DNA of 64,000 nucleotides, taken from Lepeophtheirus salmonis. Its lineage: Eukaryota; Arthropoda; Copepoda; Siphonostomatoida; Caligidae. The notes under the pieces are model-generated. The model did no database searches. It had not been told where the DNA came from and saw only the letters and a list, made by a program, of their open reading frames with translations. Numbering within the stretch: the stretch's first letter is position 1; every line of letters begins with the position of its first letter. The translations under genes and the position numbers were made by a program. The DNA is taken from positions 2,914,001 through 2,978,000 of the forward strand of contig NC_052136.2 in NCBI RefSeq assembly GCF_016086655.4, written 5' to 3'. Below are positions 11,748 to 23,179 of this stretch, one piece after another.

Positions 11748-12062
11748 TCCGCCATCGAAGTTGAACAGAGGATTGTTTTTACCTTTGTTTGTTTGTTGGT
11801 CACTAGGACTAAGTTATAAAGTTATAAAGCAATTTTGATCTAATTTAGTACAAAGATTAGTATATTGTATTTCAATTTTGGGAAATCAAGGTAAGAGAAA
11901 ACGTTAAAACCTAATCTTTGGATCATATTCAGGTACAGAGCTCAAATTGGTGTACTTATGTAGGTTTAATAAATATGCTTCAAATAGCAAAAAAAAAAAA
12001 AAATCATGAAAAATGACTAATGGTGAAGATTTGCACTTTTCGAAATGATCATTCGAGTTTCA
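11748..12062 (+). mobile_element. MITE family H, copy 1 (marine-invertebrate-like MITE)
   Basis: Starts CCGCCATCGAAGTTGAACAG, then TTTTTACCTTTGTTTGTTTG, GCAATTTTGATCTAATTTAG and GGTACAGAGCTCAAATTGGT, and ends in a TTTGCACTTTTCGA...GAGTTTC variant. Matches 33653-33935 at its start and 23875-24585 in its middle. I recall similar CGAAGTTGG...GTTTGTTTGTTTG repeats in other marine invertebrates. Confidence 0.65.
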
Positions 12063-12335
12063 ATAGTATTTATTCATATCAAATAACATATGTGGAGCTT
12101 TTCTTCATAGTAGTTGACATTTAAAAATATAAGAATAGTATCACTTTTAAATTATTGTAGTGATTAAGTACGAGTATATGAGTAATCTGTTCTTCTAAAA
12201 AGTACAACTAAAAGATGAGATAAATTGATTAACGTTTATACTTAATTTAAGGTATTTATTCATACACTCGATATCTATAGAATGGTCAAAATTCTTTTAA
12301 TACATGACTTTATAGCATCAATTATCCAATAATAT

Positions 12336-12620
12336 ATTTGGCTTGGGAAAAAGTAATTTTGTATTTCCCGCCCCTTTTTTAAAATTAAATATATCTTGTT
12401 CATTATTGGTCACATCGAATCATACGATAAGGCCTTGTAAAGGTGTGAGTGTATAATAAAAATGCTCACAGCTAATCTAATAAGATGACTTGTACAGTAG
12501 TGAGCTTGAAGGGTTCAGTTGTGAATTATTGTACACTGAAATTCGACAAATTTTACATATTTTCAATCTGAAAGAGAAAAACGGTGTCAAAAGCGACGAA
12601 TAAAAATTCCCAACGTCAAA
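12336..12620 (+). mobile_element. mariner 5' end fragment, family M1
   Basis: The end GGGAAAAAGTAATTTTGTAT, the TTGTTCATTATTGGTCACAT block, GATAAGGCCTTGTAAAGG, GTGTGAGTGTATA and GTGAATTATTGTACACTGAA line up with 30474-30660. The N-terminal transposase start is degraded and the rest is missing. Confidence 0.75.
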
Positions 12621-13250
12621 AAGAACTCCGTCTTCAGTGATGTTAATAACTTATGAATGATCCCTGATTACTCCATTTGGTGGCAAATTGAGATCAACTA
12701 TGAGAATTTTAATGACTACTTAAAGGCAAGTCTCAGTACTTTTTATACACTCGGTGTGCATATTTTAAAATCATCAACACTATGTAGGAAACGTCATTTA
12801 TAAGACTTTCAACCTATTTTTTAGAAGAAAATGATCAGTTTAAAAAATATATATATGTATATCTAGTTAGACTCTAACGTTGACAAAATTTAAAATATTT
12901 GTATTGAATTTTATTTTTTTAAATCAACGCTTAATGCAATAATATACTACTTACCTCAAGGCTTATTATCCTGACAAATAAATATTTCAAAATTCCCTTA
13001 AATAGACATTAAATATAGGGAAGACAGGGGAAGTTGCAACAACAGACACATTTTCTTGAACATCAAAAAGGCTAAAATCAAAAAATTTACTTTTTTCAAT
13101 TGTTTAGTATAATGCAGATTATTGTGAAAATAAAATTTTATGTCAATTTTTGTCAAGTTTTCTACGAGATATTGGATAAAAACTGATTTTGAAGGATTTT
13201 ACTGTAAATTATATTATTTTAATTATTGATTTTTTTTTGGCTATCCGTTG
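12621..13250. other. AT-rich spacer
   Basis: No gene or element recognised. Confidence 0.35.
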
Positions 13251-14925
13251 ATATAATTATATTTCAGCGAGGACACAATAGCCAAGAGGCTTACCCAGCT
13301 TCTGAAGGTTCTTCGGAAATTTTCTCAATTCTTGTACGCACGTTTCAATCGTTTTGACTGACGAGAAGATTGGCTTATAGGAGCCAAAACGACTGGTTGC
13401 AGGGTTAGAGTATCGAGGACATTCTTGTGAACAAACACAGCGTGTTAAAGGAACAAAATTCAACCTCGGTCATAGTAATGTCAATCAACATGTCTATCTG
13501 GATGTGTAACAGTCCCAAGTAAAACACTTGGAATTGTCTTACTGTATCCATCAAGACGGAGTACCTACATACTGCAAAGTCTGTACTAAAGTGGTTCCAA
13601 AGCACTTTCAATCACTAAGGTAGCAAGAACATTCTCAATGTAATGGACTTCTAAATACAATCAATTCTGGAGAGTTCAATAGCTCAGATCTGTCCCATTC
13701 TCTTCTCCAATCAAAAACAAGATACACCTCATCATACAAAGATTTCTTTGGAACTCGAAAATATTATATATATCTAATACTAGGCTCCAGACGACTATCA
13801 CTGAATAAGGACTTGGGATTACAATTACTGAATCTTTCTGGAAAACTTTAAATTTATGAGGGCTTAGAAGACTAGGGAAAGTGGATAACTCTGGCCAAAG
13901 ATAAATAAGTACAAATTTGTTTAGGATACGGGGGAAAAATTCAAAAAAAGAATATTCATGGGTCCGGGAAAAAGGAACATATATTCTGGACAAACATGAC
14001 TTTGTCATGGAATTCCGTAATGAAAAAGGTGCTTCCTCTTCTCAGTCAAGATGAACCTCAAAAATGTAACACAAGGATCAACAGTAGATGATAATTTTTG
14101 TATCACAGGAATGGCCTCCAGAGGTCAACTCTTGCAATCAAAAACAGATCATCGTCCTCAGACGTTTTTGCTTCCCTCAAGATTTGGCGATGAGGAAGCT
14201 GGAAATACCAAATAAACATGGTCGTTCACTCCATTTTACATAGCTCTTGAGTTTCTTCCCTTCAAATCAATTAAGATCAAAATTAATACGGATTTGAACT
14301 CGATAATGAAAAGAAGAATCCAACACCTTGGAGAAGAGGGAAACAAACATGGTACACCATTATGAAGATCCTGTATGACTTGACCAAGTCGAGTCAAAAA
14401 TGGCTAAGGTACAGACTCGTTACTTCTTGCCTCTATACAAAACAAGTCCAAAAAGAACGAAGAAGATAGAATATGTACTTTTTGCGGCAAAGAGCAGAAG
14501 ACCTCACTACATGCATTTTATGAGTGTGATAGGACAACTCCATTGAGAAGCAAAGTCGAGGAAATTATCCTGGAGGAGTTTGGTCTAACACTAACGAACG
14601 CAGACTGGATGTTTGCTATTTCACCTGGAGGTCTCCACTCCTTAAAAGCGGACTCCATTCTCTCCAAAGCAATCTCCATGATATACAAAGCAAGGTGCAA
14701 AGATCGACTCCTATCCACAAGTATGGTCGATGTTATCAGGAGGGGTTTTAGAAGATGAATTGTATATGTTTAAATACACAAACTATAATATTAAACACAG
14801 GTTGCGTGAGCTAAATTATAGAATTATTCCGAGGGGAAGGAATTTATAATATGTAATGTTTTGTCTCCCTTCGTTACATTTCTTTATCACCTCTTTTATG
14901 ATAAGTTTTATTAAAAAAAAAAGAA
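13250..14925 (+). mobile_element. Degenerate non-LTR retrotransposon (LINE) 3' end
   Basis: The best part is 14390-14757: an open frame with K-W-L-R-Y-R-L-V-T-S followed by a C-x2-C-x8-H-x4-C zinc knuckle (I-C-T-F-C ... S-L-H-A-F-Y-E-C) and about 70 more residues to a TGA at 14756. Such a knuckle near the C-terminus of ORF2 is typical of several LINE clades. Upstream, broken plus-strand frames from about 13260 look reverse-transcriptase-like but are too decayed to prove. An A-rich tail at 14911-14925 fits a LINE 3' end. Confidence 0.55.
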
Positions 14926-14969
14926 ATAATGAACATATTTTAATTTGTTTTTGTAAAAATCAGAAAATG

Positions 14970-15696
14970 TCCCTTGAAGGTGATCCACCTATTTAAATTT
15001 CCCGCGCTCCAAGCATTCTGGCGTCTCCAAGACTACTGTTTACACTGTCATAAAGTCCAGAACGTTGGAAAAGTAGAAGGGCTACGTCAAAAAGGCCAAA
15101 CTAGAACCGGAGGAGTTAGGAAAAATAGGCCAGGTCAACCCACCCAAATTGCATGATAGCCCTTGCAAGAGATCTCGGGTTTCACACGAGACTTTTCAGA
15201 GAGCTATCAAAAAGTGGAAATAACCTTTTGAGGACGAAAAGGCCATTTTTGACACTAACAACAAAAGAAACCCATCTTCTCCGTTGCAAAAACTCTTATG
15301 AATGAGGCCTTTGAGTTATTTTGAACTCTTTTTTGACATTTTTGCCCCTCCTGAAAGCCCTGATGTCATCCCCTTGAGTACACCTTTTGGTTCCATGTCG
15401 AGGGGAAGGCCTAGAGTGCCTGTCATCCAAGCACTGAGGCATCAAACCACTATCAGCAAGCAGATGGACATAATGACAGAGAAATATATCTGCACCGGGT
15501 GACAGGCCTTCCACCACCACCTGGAAGCCATAATAGTCGCTATTGGCGGCTACATTAATGATTAAGACAGCTCAGATACATATCTATTTATAGTATTAAT
15601 TTTGTTGAAATTCTATTGTTCCTTAATAAATTATATCTTATTGAAGTTGAAAATTCAAAGTATACATATTTTAATGAACCACTCTGTATATTTATT
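14970..15696 (+). mobile_element. Tc1/mariner relic, family T3, copy 1
   Basis: Reads, with stops, S-G-V-S-K-T-T-V-Y-T-V-I-K-S (helix-turn-helix), then K-E-T-H-L-L-R-C-K. The remainder matches, in reverse complement, the element at 50236-51078 almost to its end, including GTATCTGAGC and TTTGAATTTTCAACTT. The right end CCACTCTGTATA agrees with that element's terminal repeat. The left end is lost. Confidence 0.75.
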
Positions 15697-15699
15697 TCG

Positions 15700-16430
15700 C
15701 CACAAACAACGCATTGTGAAATTTTGTGATCATATATGCTGGAAAAATACAGAAATTTAAAGTGGCAAATTTAGCAGACATATGTAACCATCTTGTTTTA
15801 AATGTGGTCAAACCAGCTCCAACTGACTGAGCTCCAAGCAAAAAGTGTTTGAACTGTTGCCTGTCGTCCCTACTTTATTTTCAGAATAAAAGCATATACA
15901 ATACATATGGATAGAATACTTTATAAAATAGCATAACAATAGCATACAAGGCTAATTTTCATTCTGAAAGAAAAGATTTATTGTAAATGTCAGATATTTA
16001 ATGAGAATGTACAGTAGAAAAATATTTTTTTAAAAGTTCACTTTCTTCATCATCATTATACATAAAAAGTAATCTTAAATTACAGATTGTGCGCCTCTAA
16101 ACCCCTCCCACTATTGTTGTTGGGTATTATACCTTTAAATGAGTGTTGCTCGGTATACCGACAGGGTCGGTTATAGGCAGGCTAAGTAAAACCTAGAATC
16201 CTAATTGTTTATTTAAACACCTGCAGGATTTCAATCATTTTTACATAGCGTTTTTATACAATTCTATACAGACATACTCCCTTTTCTTTTTTACCATGCC
16301 GCGCACGCTCGATGCTAAATGTCTGCAAGATTTCAATTATATGACAATATTGCTATTTGTATGATCAAAAATATATGTACATAATACAGATAGATAAACA
16401 ACCATTGCTTTATTAATTACTAAAGCAGTA
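15700..16430. other. AT-rich spacer
   Basis: No gene recognised. A GACAGGGTCGGTTATAGGCA stretch at about 16160 has no match I can see. Confidence 0.35.
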
Positions 16431-16620
16431 GTACACGGCAATGCACGGAGTTATCAGGCGTCGACGAAGAGACAAATTTTGCTATAATAATATAGAAGGT
16501 AACGTCCTAATAAATCCTTGGTGATACTTTCCATTTTTCATGAGCACACTCACAAATAGTTACTCACTCATTAGTTAAAGAATCTACCTCAATGAATGAA
16601 AGATAATAGTAACGGATTGA
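16430..16620 (-). repeat. Dispersed repeat C, copy 3
   Basis: CATTTTTCATGAGCACACTC then AGTTACTCACTCATTAG is the reverse complement of the repeat C core at 4620-4660. It is preceded by a block ending TTTTGCTATAATAATATAGA, near-identical copies of which lie at about 19530, 19680 and 19855. Confidence 0.55.
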
Positions 16621-16743
16621 GAAAACAATTAACATGATTTGATGAGTATTTTGAAACGTACTTCCTACTTTTTTTCCTTTTTAATGAGTTCAACTAGACA
16701 CTTGCAAGATTTCATTTATTTTATACGGTGCTCCCTATATATA

Positions 16744-16900
16744 ATCTGGGGCGTCCGCAGGATTAAATATATATCTTATATGCTTATTTTTTTAAATGAC
16801 AATTTTTGCTCTGCTATATAATTTGGTCGAATGACCATATTTTTGGAAAATAAACCCTCAAAAGCCCCTCCAGCCTACCCCCTGCGGACACTCCTGATTA
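16744..16900. mobile_element. MITE family G, copy with both ends
   Basis: The left end CTGGGGCGTCCGCAGGATTA and the reverse complement of the right end CCCTGCGGACACTCCTGAT form a terminal inverted repeat of about 15 bp with core GTCCGCAGG. The inside is AT-rich with C-rich runs near the right end. Related ends at 24692, 35588 and 52699. Confidence 0.55.
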
Positions 16901-16904
16901 TAAT

Positions 16905-18560
16905 TTCTTTTTCTTTATACTGCATTGATATATGAATTAGGGAGCACTCTGTACAGTGCACCCAGGTGACGTGTTTCAAAGAAATGATAAATCATTTTTT
17001 TACTCGTTAGATGGCTCTTAAGTTGAAATAATGTTACTTTTGAAAGACTTTTTCACGACAATTAGAAATATTTTTTTTTGCAAAGGAACAAATGTTTCAC
17101 TCAATTCAATAAAATTGTATCAACTCATTGAATAGTTAAATTGTATCTCTTAGCCACATAATGAAATGCCCCAATCTCTTAAATGGAACATCCTTTTAGA
17201 TTGAAAAAAGGAAGAGTTGATTTTTAATATAGATCCGCAGGAGTGCAAATTATAAATAAGTTGCAATTTCTTTAGAATAACTGATTGGATTACAGAAAGC
17301 TTTATTAATATATGTAAATAACAAGAATAATATTTTTCTTTTGATAATGTCATCAAATTTATGAGTTAGTTAACTCCCTCCAACCAAAATAAAAATATGG
17401 CGGACGTCACTGTAAGGGCATGTGAATTGGCTTCAACGACATTTTTGTTTCATATTTTGAGTCGAAAATGTATAGAAAAGTTCCCAAATACCGATACTAA
17501 GTTGAATAACGGAATCGTACAAAAATAATGATATCTTGACATGGAAAGTTTATTGAGAGTTGTTGAAATAAAATAACAATACAATACACCAGGGGTTTCA
17601 TTTCGTTCATATGTTTTAAGGTTGAAAAATAAATCACTACATCCTTAAAAAAATGACTGTTCATTTGAACTATGAATACCTTATAACAGTTTTTAAATAA
17701 CCCACGTTTTCTTAGTTTCATAACTTAATTTCTTTTCTTTTTTTAAATCCTATTCGATCAAATTTATAGTCTCTTTGGAAAATTTTACCTCTTCAAAGAA
17801 ATTGTCTTTAAAAAAATATATATATTGAACACATTTGAAAGTGCATTCAGGAGCAAATGATATGTTGCTAAGTAGCTAAAATTAGAAATTTTAAAATACC
17901 CGGTTTTACTCAATCCCAAAGTGTCTTCCAGATTCCAAAAAAATACCCTCAAGTATGTTGAATATTTTTTCTATTGGATGAATTTTATCTTATTAATATT
18001 TATTTTAATTTAAAATATATGTTTATAACAATGTTAACGCATAATCAGATAGCCCATTTTTCAAAAATATTGGGAAAATGGTAACCGAAAGCTTTTTTCA
18101 TCATTTTATGTATATCTAAAAATATTATGGATATAAAATTGTTTAAAAAAGGCTCGAACCTCTTTCCTTCCAATACTATTTACTTTAAAAAAGAACAAAG
18201 TTTAAATTTAAAAGAATTTTTTTCAAGGAAGAAAATCCAATAACAACTTCAGGCCTTTCGAAATTTTTGAAATAACTTTTTTAATAAATGTTCTGTAGAA
18301 ACTTTCTTATAAACAGAGCCAATTTATTTAGTAAGAAGGTATTTTCAGTAGGAGTTTCAATGATGGATTTTTTTTTAAACCATAGGCGTCATCACCCCCA
18401 TATTTTGAACTAAATAAATTAACTGTATCTTGACTAAAAAAACGTCAAAATTTCAGGAAATTTATTTATTTTTCCAAGGGTTTTTACAATTCACAAAAAT
18501 ATATAACAAACATCCATACAGGGTTTGTCTTATCCAGTGGTTCACATATTTTTTAACAAT
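16905..18560. other. AT-rich region, no gene seen
   Basis: No motif-bearing frame. Simple A/T runs only. Confidence 0.35.
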
Positions 18561-18564
18561 CTTT

Positions 18565-18795
18565 CAAGAGTAAAATTGAAACAAAAGGTTTTGTGAGGAC
18601 ATTTATTTAACAAAATCATAGGAAAATAGTTCTTGGCACAACTTTTATTGGATATGCGAGCCCTCAGCTCTAATAATTGCGGAAATACGAGGCTTGAAAC
18701 ACTTGCGTACCTCAAGCTTGGTCCACTCCTTCATGAAAGCTTCTAGAGACCGTTCGATGAAGTGCCCCACAGTCTCAATCCCCGTCTCTGCTTAA
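18565..18795 (-). mobile_element. Tc1/mariner relic, family T1, copy 2 (C-terminal end)
   Basis: Nearly the same sequence as 7263-7460: AGAGTAAAATTGAAAC, GAGGACATTTATTTAACAAA and AACTTTTATTGGATATGCGA, then coding for L-E-A-F-M-K-E-W-T-K. Only the last part of the transposase remains. Confidence 0.8.
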
Positions 18796-18799
18796 TCAT

Positions 18800-19879
18800 A
18801 ATTCAATTAATTACACTTAATTTCATTGTAAAAATATTCATAGCTTAGGAAGACTTATTTGAAGGTCTTACAGATTAACGATCGACACCCTAAAAGAGAA
18901 AAAACCATAATTGACCAAAAATATATATAAATAATCTTGTAATGAGGATATTTTTATTCTTTGCGACCAAGTGCACTTCCCATACAGGCCCATTTATTAT
19001 CATTATAATATCTTCATGCATCTTGAAGATGTATATTAATATAAATAGAACAGTAATAAAATTTGATTTTTGAGTAAATTATGATCGTTTGTTATTTATT
19101 AGTGTAAATATATCTTTATATTAAAACAGATTATTTTCATCCCTCATAAATATATCTCTTCATTTATTTTATATCAATATGTAATCTGAGAGTAATTGGA
19201 CTTGAATTAATGTTGGAATGTTTGCTTACATAACTTTTAAAGACGGAATTTGATTTTAATAGTCGATTAGCAATAAATTATAATGGCAGACTAATCAACT
19301 ACGGTAAGAACAACTTTTGCTTGAAATCAATTAATGTGTATTTATAAAATATCCAGGGAGCAGTTACATAAATTTTACGAGCATCAGACTAAAATTCTCC
19401 CGTAACATACGTATAATGAAGAGTTTGACTCATATTGCCATTATTTTTGTAACATCCGATCTACATACATCATTTACTAGCGGGAGTAACCAGGATCGCT
19501 CGGAGTTATTAGGTGTTGATGGACTTTGCTTTAATAATATAAATATGTACCCCCTTTTTGTTTACCTTTATAATATGACGCGCTGAGCTACACACGCTCG
19601 TTGCTTCATTTTATTTCTTAGATCAGTTCAGCTCTGTTATATTAAGTACCCCCTCAAAAGTGAGTTATCCACAGATAGTCAAACTTTGCTTCATTAATAT
19701 AGATTAATTTATCTCTGTAAGATATGCATGACATCCCTGGCATTAAAATAATATTGGAGTGAAAACTGATGTCCCAAATTATTAAACCTTGTATACTATT
19801 GGCGATACCACTCGGCATGACCCATATTTATTAGGTGTTGATGAACATACAAACTTTGCTTTAATAATATAGAAAAAAA
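18800..19879. repeat. Spacer with three recurrences of a short terminal word
   Basis: The word TTTGCTTTAATAATATAGA, or close variants, occurs at about 19530, 19685 and 19855, each time after a G/C-richer block (AGTTATTAGGTGTTGATGG and similar). This suggests three partial copies of one repeat whose end is that word. No gene. Confidence 0.5.
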
Positions 19880-19990
19880 AAACCGAAGAAATTTATACAT
19901 AGTTACTCAATACTTAAATGTTCTCTCCTCAAAATTAAAAAAATATAGTAACAGCTAATATGACGTGATGAGCCAGAGAGTATCTAGTGT
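19880..19990 (-). repeat. Dispersed repeat C, copy 4
   Basis: AGTTACTCAATACTTAAATG then TTCTCTCCTC is the reverse complement of the repeat C core, with GCTCATCACGTCATATT-like sequence behind it. Confidence 0.55.
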
Positions 19991-20041
19991 CTAGAGTGCT
20001 ACATGGCTGAGGTTTATCTACCATATTTAATATCCTTATAC

Positions 20042-20350
20042 AAATTTTGAGAGATTGAGGGTAATTTTTTTACAGTTTTCCTACGGACAATGTTGTAGAA
20101 CACTTAATTAGCTGTCGGTTCGAAGAAAAAAATTAGTATAGTTTCTCCATGATCACACAATACGAGAACATGATCCATAAAGCAGCGCTCCTGCGCGCGA
20201 AATTGCCCCGGAACGCCATGAGGAAGTAGACAGGTGCTTCAATGAAGCAAATTCAAAATGTCTTCCATCCATGGTGCGAATTATGTGTTCTACAGCATTG
20301 CTCATAGGAAAATTGTAAAAAAAAAAATTACTCTTAACCTCTCAAAATTT
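20042..20350. mobile_element. MITE with long terminal inverted repeats
   Basis: 20042-20103 and the reverse complement of 20285-20350 align over about 62 bp with few mismatches: AAATTTTGAGAGATTGAGGG / AAATTTTGAGAGGTTAAGAG at the outside and GGACAATGTTGTAGAACAC / GAGCAATGCTGTAGAACAC at the inside. The 180-bp middle is G/C-richer and has no open frame. Immediately right of it lies a Tc1 relic. Confidence 0.8.
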
Positions 20351-20384
20351 CGCCTAATAGAAGTGAGGGAATAGTAAAGGTTGG

Positions 20385-20870
20385 ACCTGTATGTCTCTAA
20401 GTATAAAAATGTCGGAGCAACAAGAAAAAAGGCGACGTATGTGTGATCTTCTACTCAGAGGTGTCAGTGTTGAGAAGGCTACAGATACTGTTGGCGTCTC
20501 CGTCTGGTCTGCCTACAAGACATACACCCAAGAAGAACCAAAACATCTGCAGCAACCATATGGCCTGCCTCCATGTGGCTTTCCTCCAGCACTGACCTCA
20601 ACACCTTGAAATTTGCTATTTAGAGCATCTTGGAGAAGAATGTCTGTCCCGTATTTATTCCAATTTTGGATTCTTTCTGAGCTCCCATCATGACAGTTTG
20701 CTACGCCATTGATACGGACTTTATTGTCAAAAGCTGGCTATCTGCTTTCCAGTCTGTCAAAACTGTTATTACTGGTAAAGAATGGTACTTTGAATAAAAA
20801 TATTGCAAAATATAGTATTTAAAAATATCCCAAATTGTTTTGAACTTTTTTTATTTTTTTATTATTCATC
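20385..20870 (+). mobile_element. Tc1/mariner internal-deletion derivative, family T4
   Basis: The N-terminal helix-turn-helix (S-E-Q-Q-E-K-R-R-R-M-C-D-L-L-L-R-G-V-S-V, from about 20408) runs into a C-terminal part in another frame (W-L-S-S-S-T-D-L-N-T-L-K-F-A, then S-I-L-E-K-N-V-C, then V-K-T-V-I-T-G). The catalytic centre is absent. Non-functional. Confidence 0.75.
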
Positions 20871-21179
20871 GCAATGTTTCTGCCATTTTTATAAAAAAAT
20901 ATTTAAATATAACAAAAGAAGAAAAAACAAATAATTAATAGGCCATAAGATAGCTTTAAACAATAAAAGATGCGTTCACACTTCCTTGTTGGGATGATTC
21001 TGTACTTCTACTGAATTCTTTGAACCAAATTTTTGGTTTTTAAAGAGCTTTGTAAAATGAGGTTTTCCAGTAGGAACCATATCCCTTAATTAAAATATCC
21101 AATTGATATGAGGTAAAAAGCCAAGCGATATTTTAGAGGCTCTAAAGGCCTCCTGAGTCCATCCCTTTTATTAATCATT

Positions 21180-21860
21180 ATTGATTTTTTAAATAAAACT
21201 AATAAATTTCCTGCTATGCCCGCCTACCTTCCTCCTTCCATAGATCCGAAAAGGATTTAATTTTGCAAGGATCTTAGATGCAAGATGCTTGAAGTCTTTC
21301 GTCATTTCACACAACGAATAAATATGAAGTTGCGTGTCAATTTAACCACATTTAAGAGAGCACAGGCTTTCCTCCTTAGTTTTCCCAATAGAATTATTGC
21401 ATAAAAGTGTCTTGCAATTTGTATGGCTTGTAGATTTCTACTTACTATGACTTTAACACTTTTTAAATATCGAAAAATATTTAATATTTTTTCCTTTCCG
21501 TCTTTTCCTACCAGTCCAGTTCAGACATGAGACAGTCTTATTATCGTAAAATCTTTTAAAATTTAAAAATCTGAAAGCCCTTGCTACAGCTCCTGGTAGG
21601 AATATATTAAAATATGCTGTCGATTTTTTCAAAATATTGATATTCAACTTGTTTAGCACTTTCGAAATTTGATAGGCTAGGAGTTTATTAGACCTGCCTT
21701 CTTTTAATTTGGCCACAAGATCCTCATCTTTGAGGATTCCTTTCGGTATCGCATTCCTTTCAATTGCTGCCCTCTCCTCTCTCCCAGGCAAATTGGTTTT
21801 AAGTGGTGTCTTTTTTCGATTCCATAAAAATCACGTTGTTCGTAATTTAAGCACGCTACC
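21180..21860 (-). mobile_element. Possible degenerate LINE-type fragment
   Basis: A 112-codon open frame (21453-21791), extendable to about 21830, starts without ATG and has a charged N-terminal half. Further down the minus strand, with stops, comes S-L-C-S-L-K-C ... L-H-I-Y-S-L-C-E-M, resembling the Cys-His knuckle of the LINE at 14.5 kb. No catalytic motif is visible. It could be some other decayed gene. Confidence 0.3.
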
Positions 21861-21869
21861 TTAAGTTTT

Positions 21870-22955
21870 GGTCCTTACTCTGTAAATATGCAATTACTCC
21901 AATTCCAATATAGACATACCCTCTTCAATATCGATGTTGTTATCGATGACTTAATAACGTATCAAACCCGTAGTTATAACAATTTCACACTCATCCCTCG
22001 ATATAAGGTCTTATATATTACAGAATAATTGTTAAATGTTTTAATTAAGATAACACATAAAAAGTTTGGAGCTTTCTAATGTGACACTTGTATTGTAGAG
22101 CTTGTCCCCTCTACTGCCCATATGACAAGCCGTAGATAGTTTCATTATTAAGTAAGAAATTATTAAAAACGCTCAAATTTTTGATTGTTATCCTCAGAAT
22201 TTGAAAAGAATTGACCTCCTTATAAAAAAATATTTCTTTGTCTCATTTCTTTCAAAAGACGATCTACTGCGTAAATATGAAAGTAAAGTATGTCACTCAA
22301 GTACTTAGTTCTATACTTACCACATCATAACAAGTCCTCAAATTTAATTTTGAATGTATTATTTATAAAAATATATAGTACTTAGGCTCAAATGGAAGAT
22401 GTACTTGAAATAATGAACTATTCCCATAAATTGCCTATGCTTTTCTTACATCATAGTCTTATGATAAATTCATTCTCTAATATCATTTAAAATATTAAAA
22501 AAGATACACTTTAAATTAAATGAGCCATATCTGAGAGTATTGTGAGCAAACAATTAGGACAAATATTGAGAAAACTAAAATAAATAAAGGAATTGTGAAC
22601 TATGCGTGATCATAACAAAAGAATTAAATGTAGAGTGTGTGAGGTAAAATCATGGATTTTACTTTAAATCAATCTGAATTACTTTAATAAAATACTACAT
22701 TAAAAAGTTAGGGGCTATTGTAATTTATAAATAAAAAAAACATTCAAAAATCAAAAGTTCTTAGCATGGAGGGAAAAAGGCAATAGGTTCTTCCACGTCC
22801 AAGTGATTGTCGAGAAGATTAGGAAGGTCTTGTTTACAAGATTAAAAACATAATGACTTCCAATATTCGCATTATTAAGTTTTTTTCCAAGATCTTCCAG
22901 TCTTTAGATTATAGTCTTAATAATAATTGTCATAAAACAAAAAGCTAATAAATCA
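21870..22955. other. AT-rich region, no gene seen
   Basis: Nothing recognised. Confidence 0.35.
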
Positions 22956-22959
22956 GAGT

Positions 22960-23170
22960 TTCGAGAGGTACCCTGGAAGCGATGGATCGCTATCTTGGAA
23001 AACGTGGACACTACGATCACCAGAATTTAGGTAACGACATCAAGGCCTCCGTCAAGTAGCTGTGGCAGCCATATCCGATGCCTTCATCAAGAATTATTGC
23101 AGCGCCTTGAGGCCCAGGTTGGATCCGCCAAAGGAAATAATTTTGTAAAACAGAAAATACCAAGTCTGTG
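22960..23170 (+). mobile_element. Tc1/mariner C-terminal relic
   Basis: In shifting frames it reads K-A-S-V-K, L-W-Q-P-Y-P-M-P-S, I-K-N-Y-C-S-A-L-R-P-R-L-D and P-P-K-E, like the C-terminal tail of Tc1-type transposases (conserved C/R-x-F/L-R-x-R-L). No catalytic part. Confidence 0.55.
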
Positions 23171-23179
23171 TTGAAGTCT

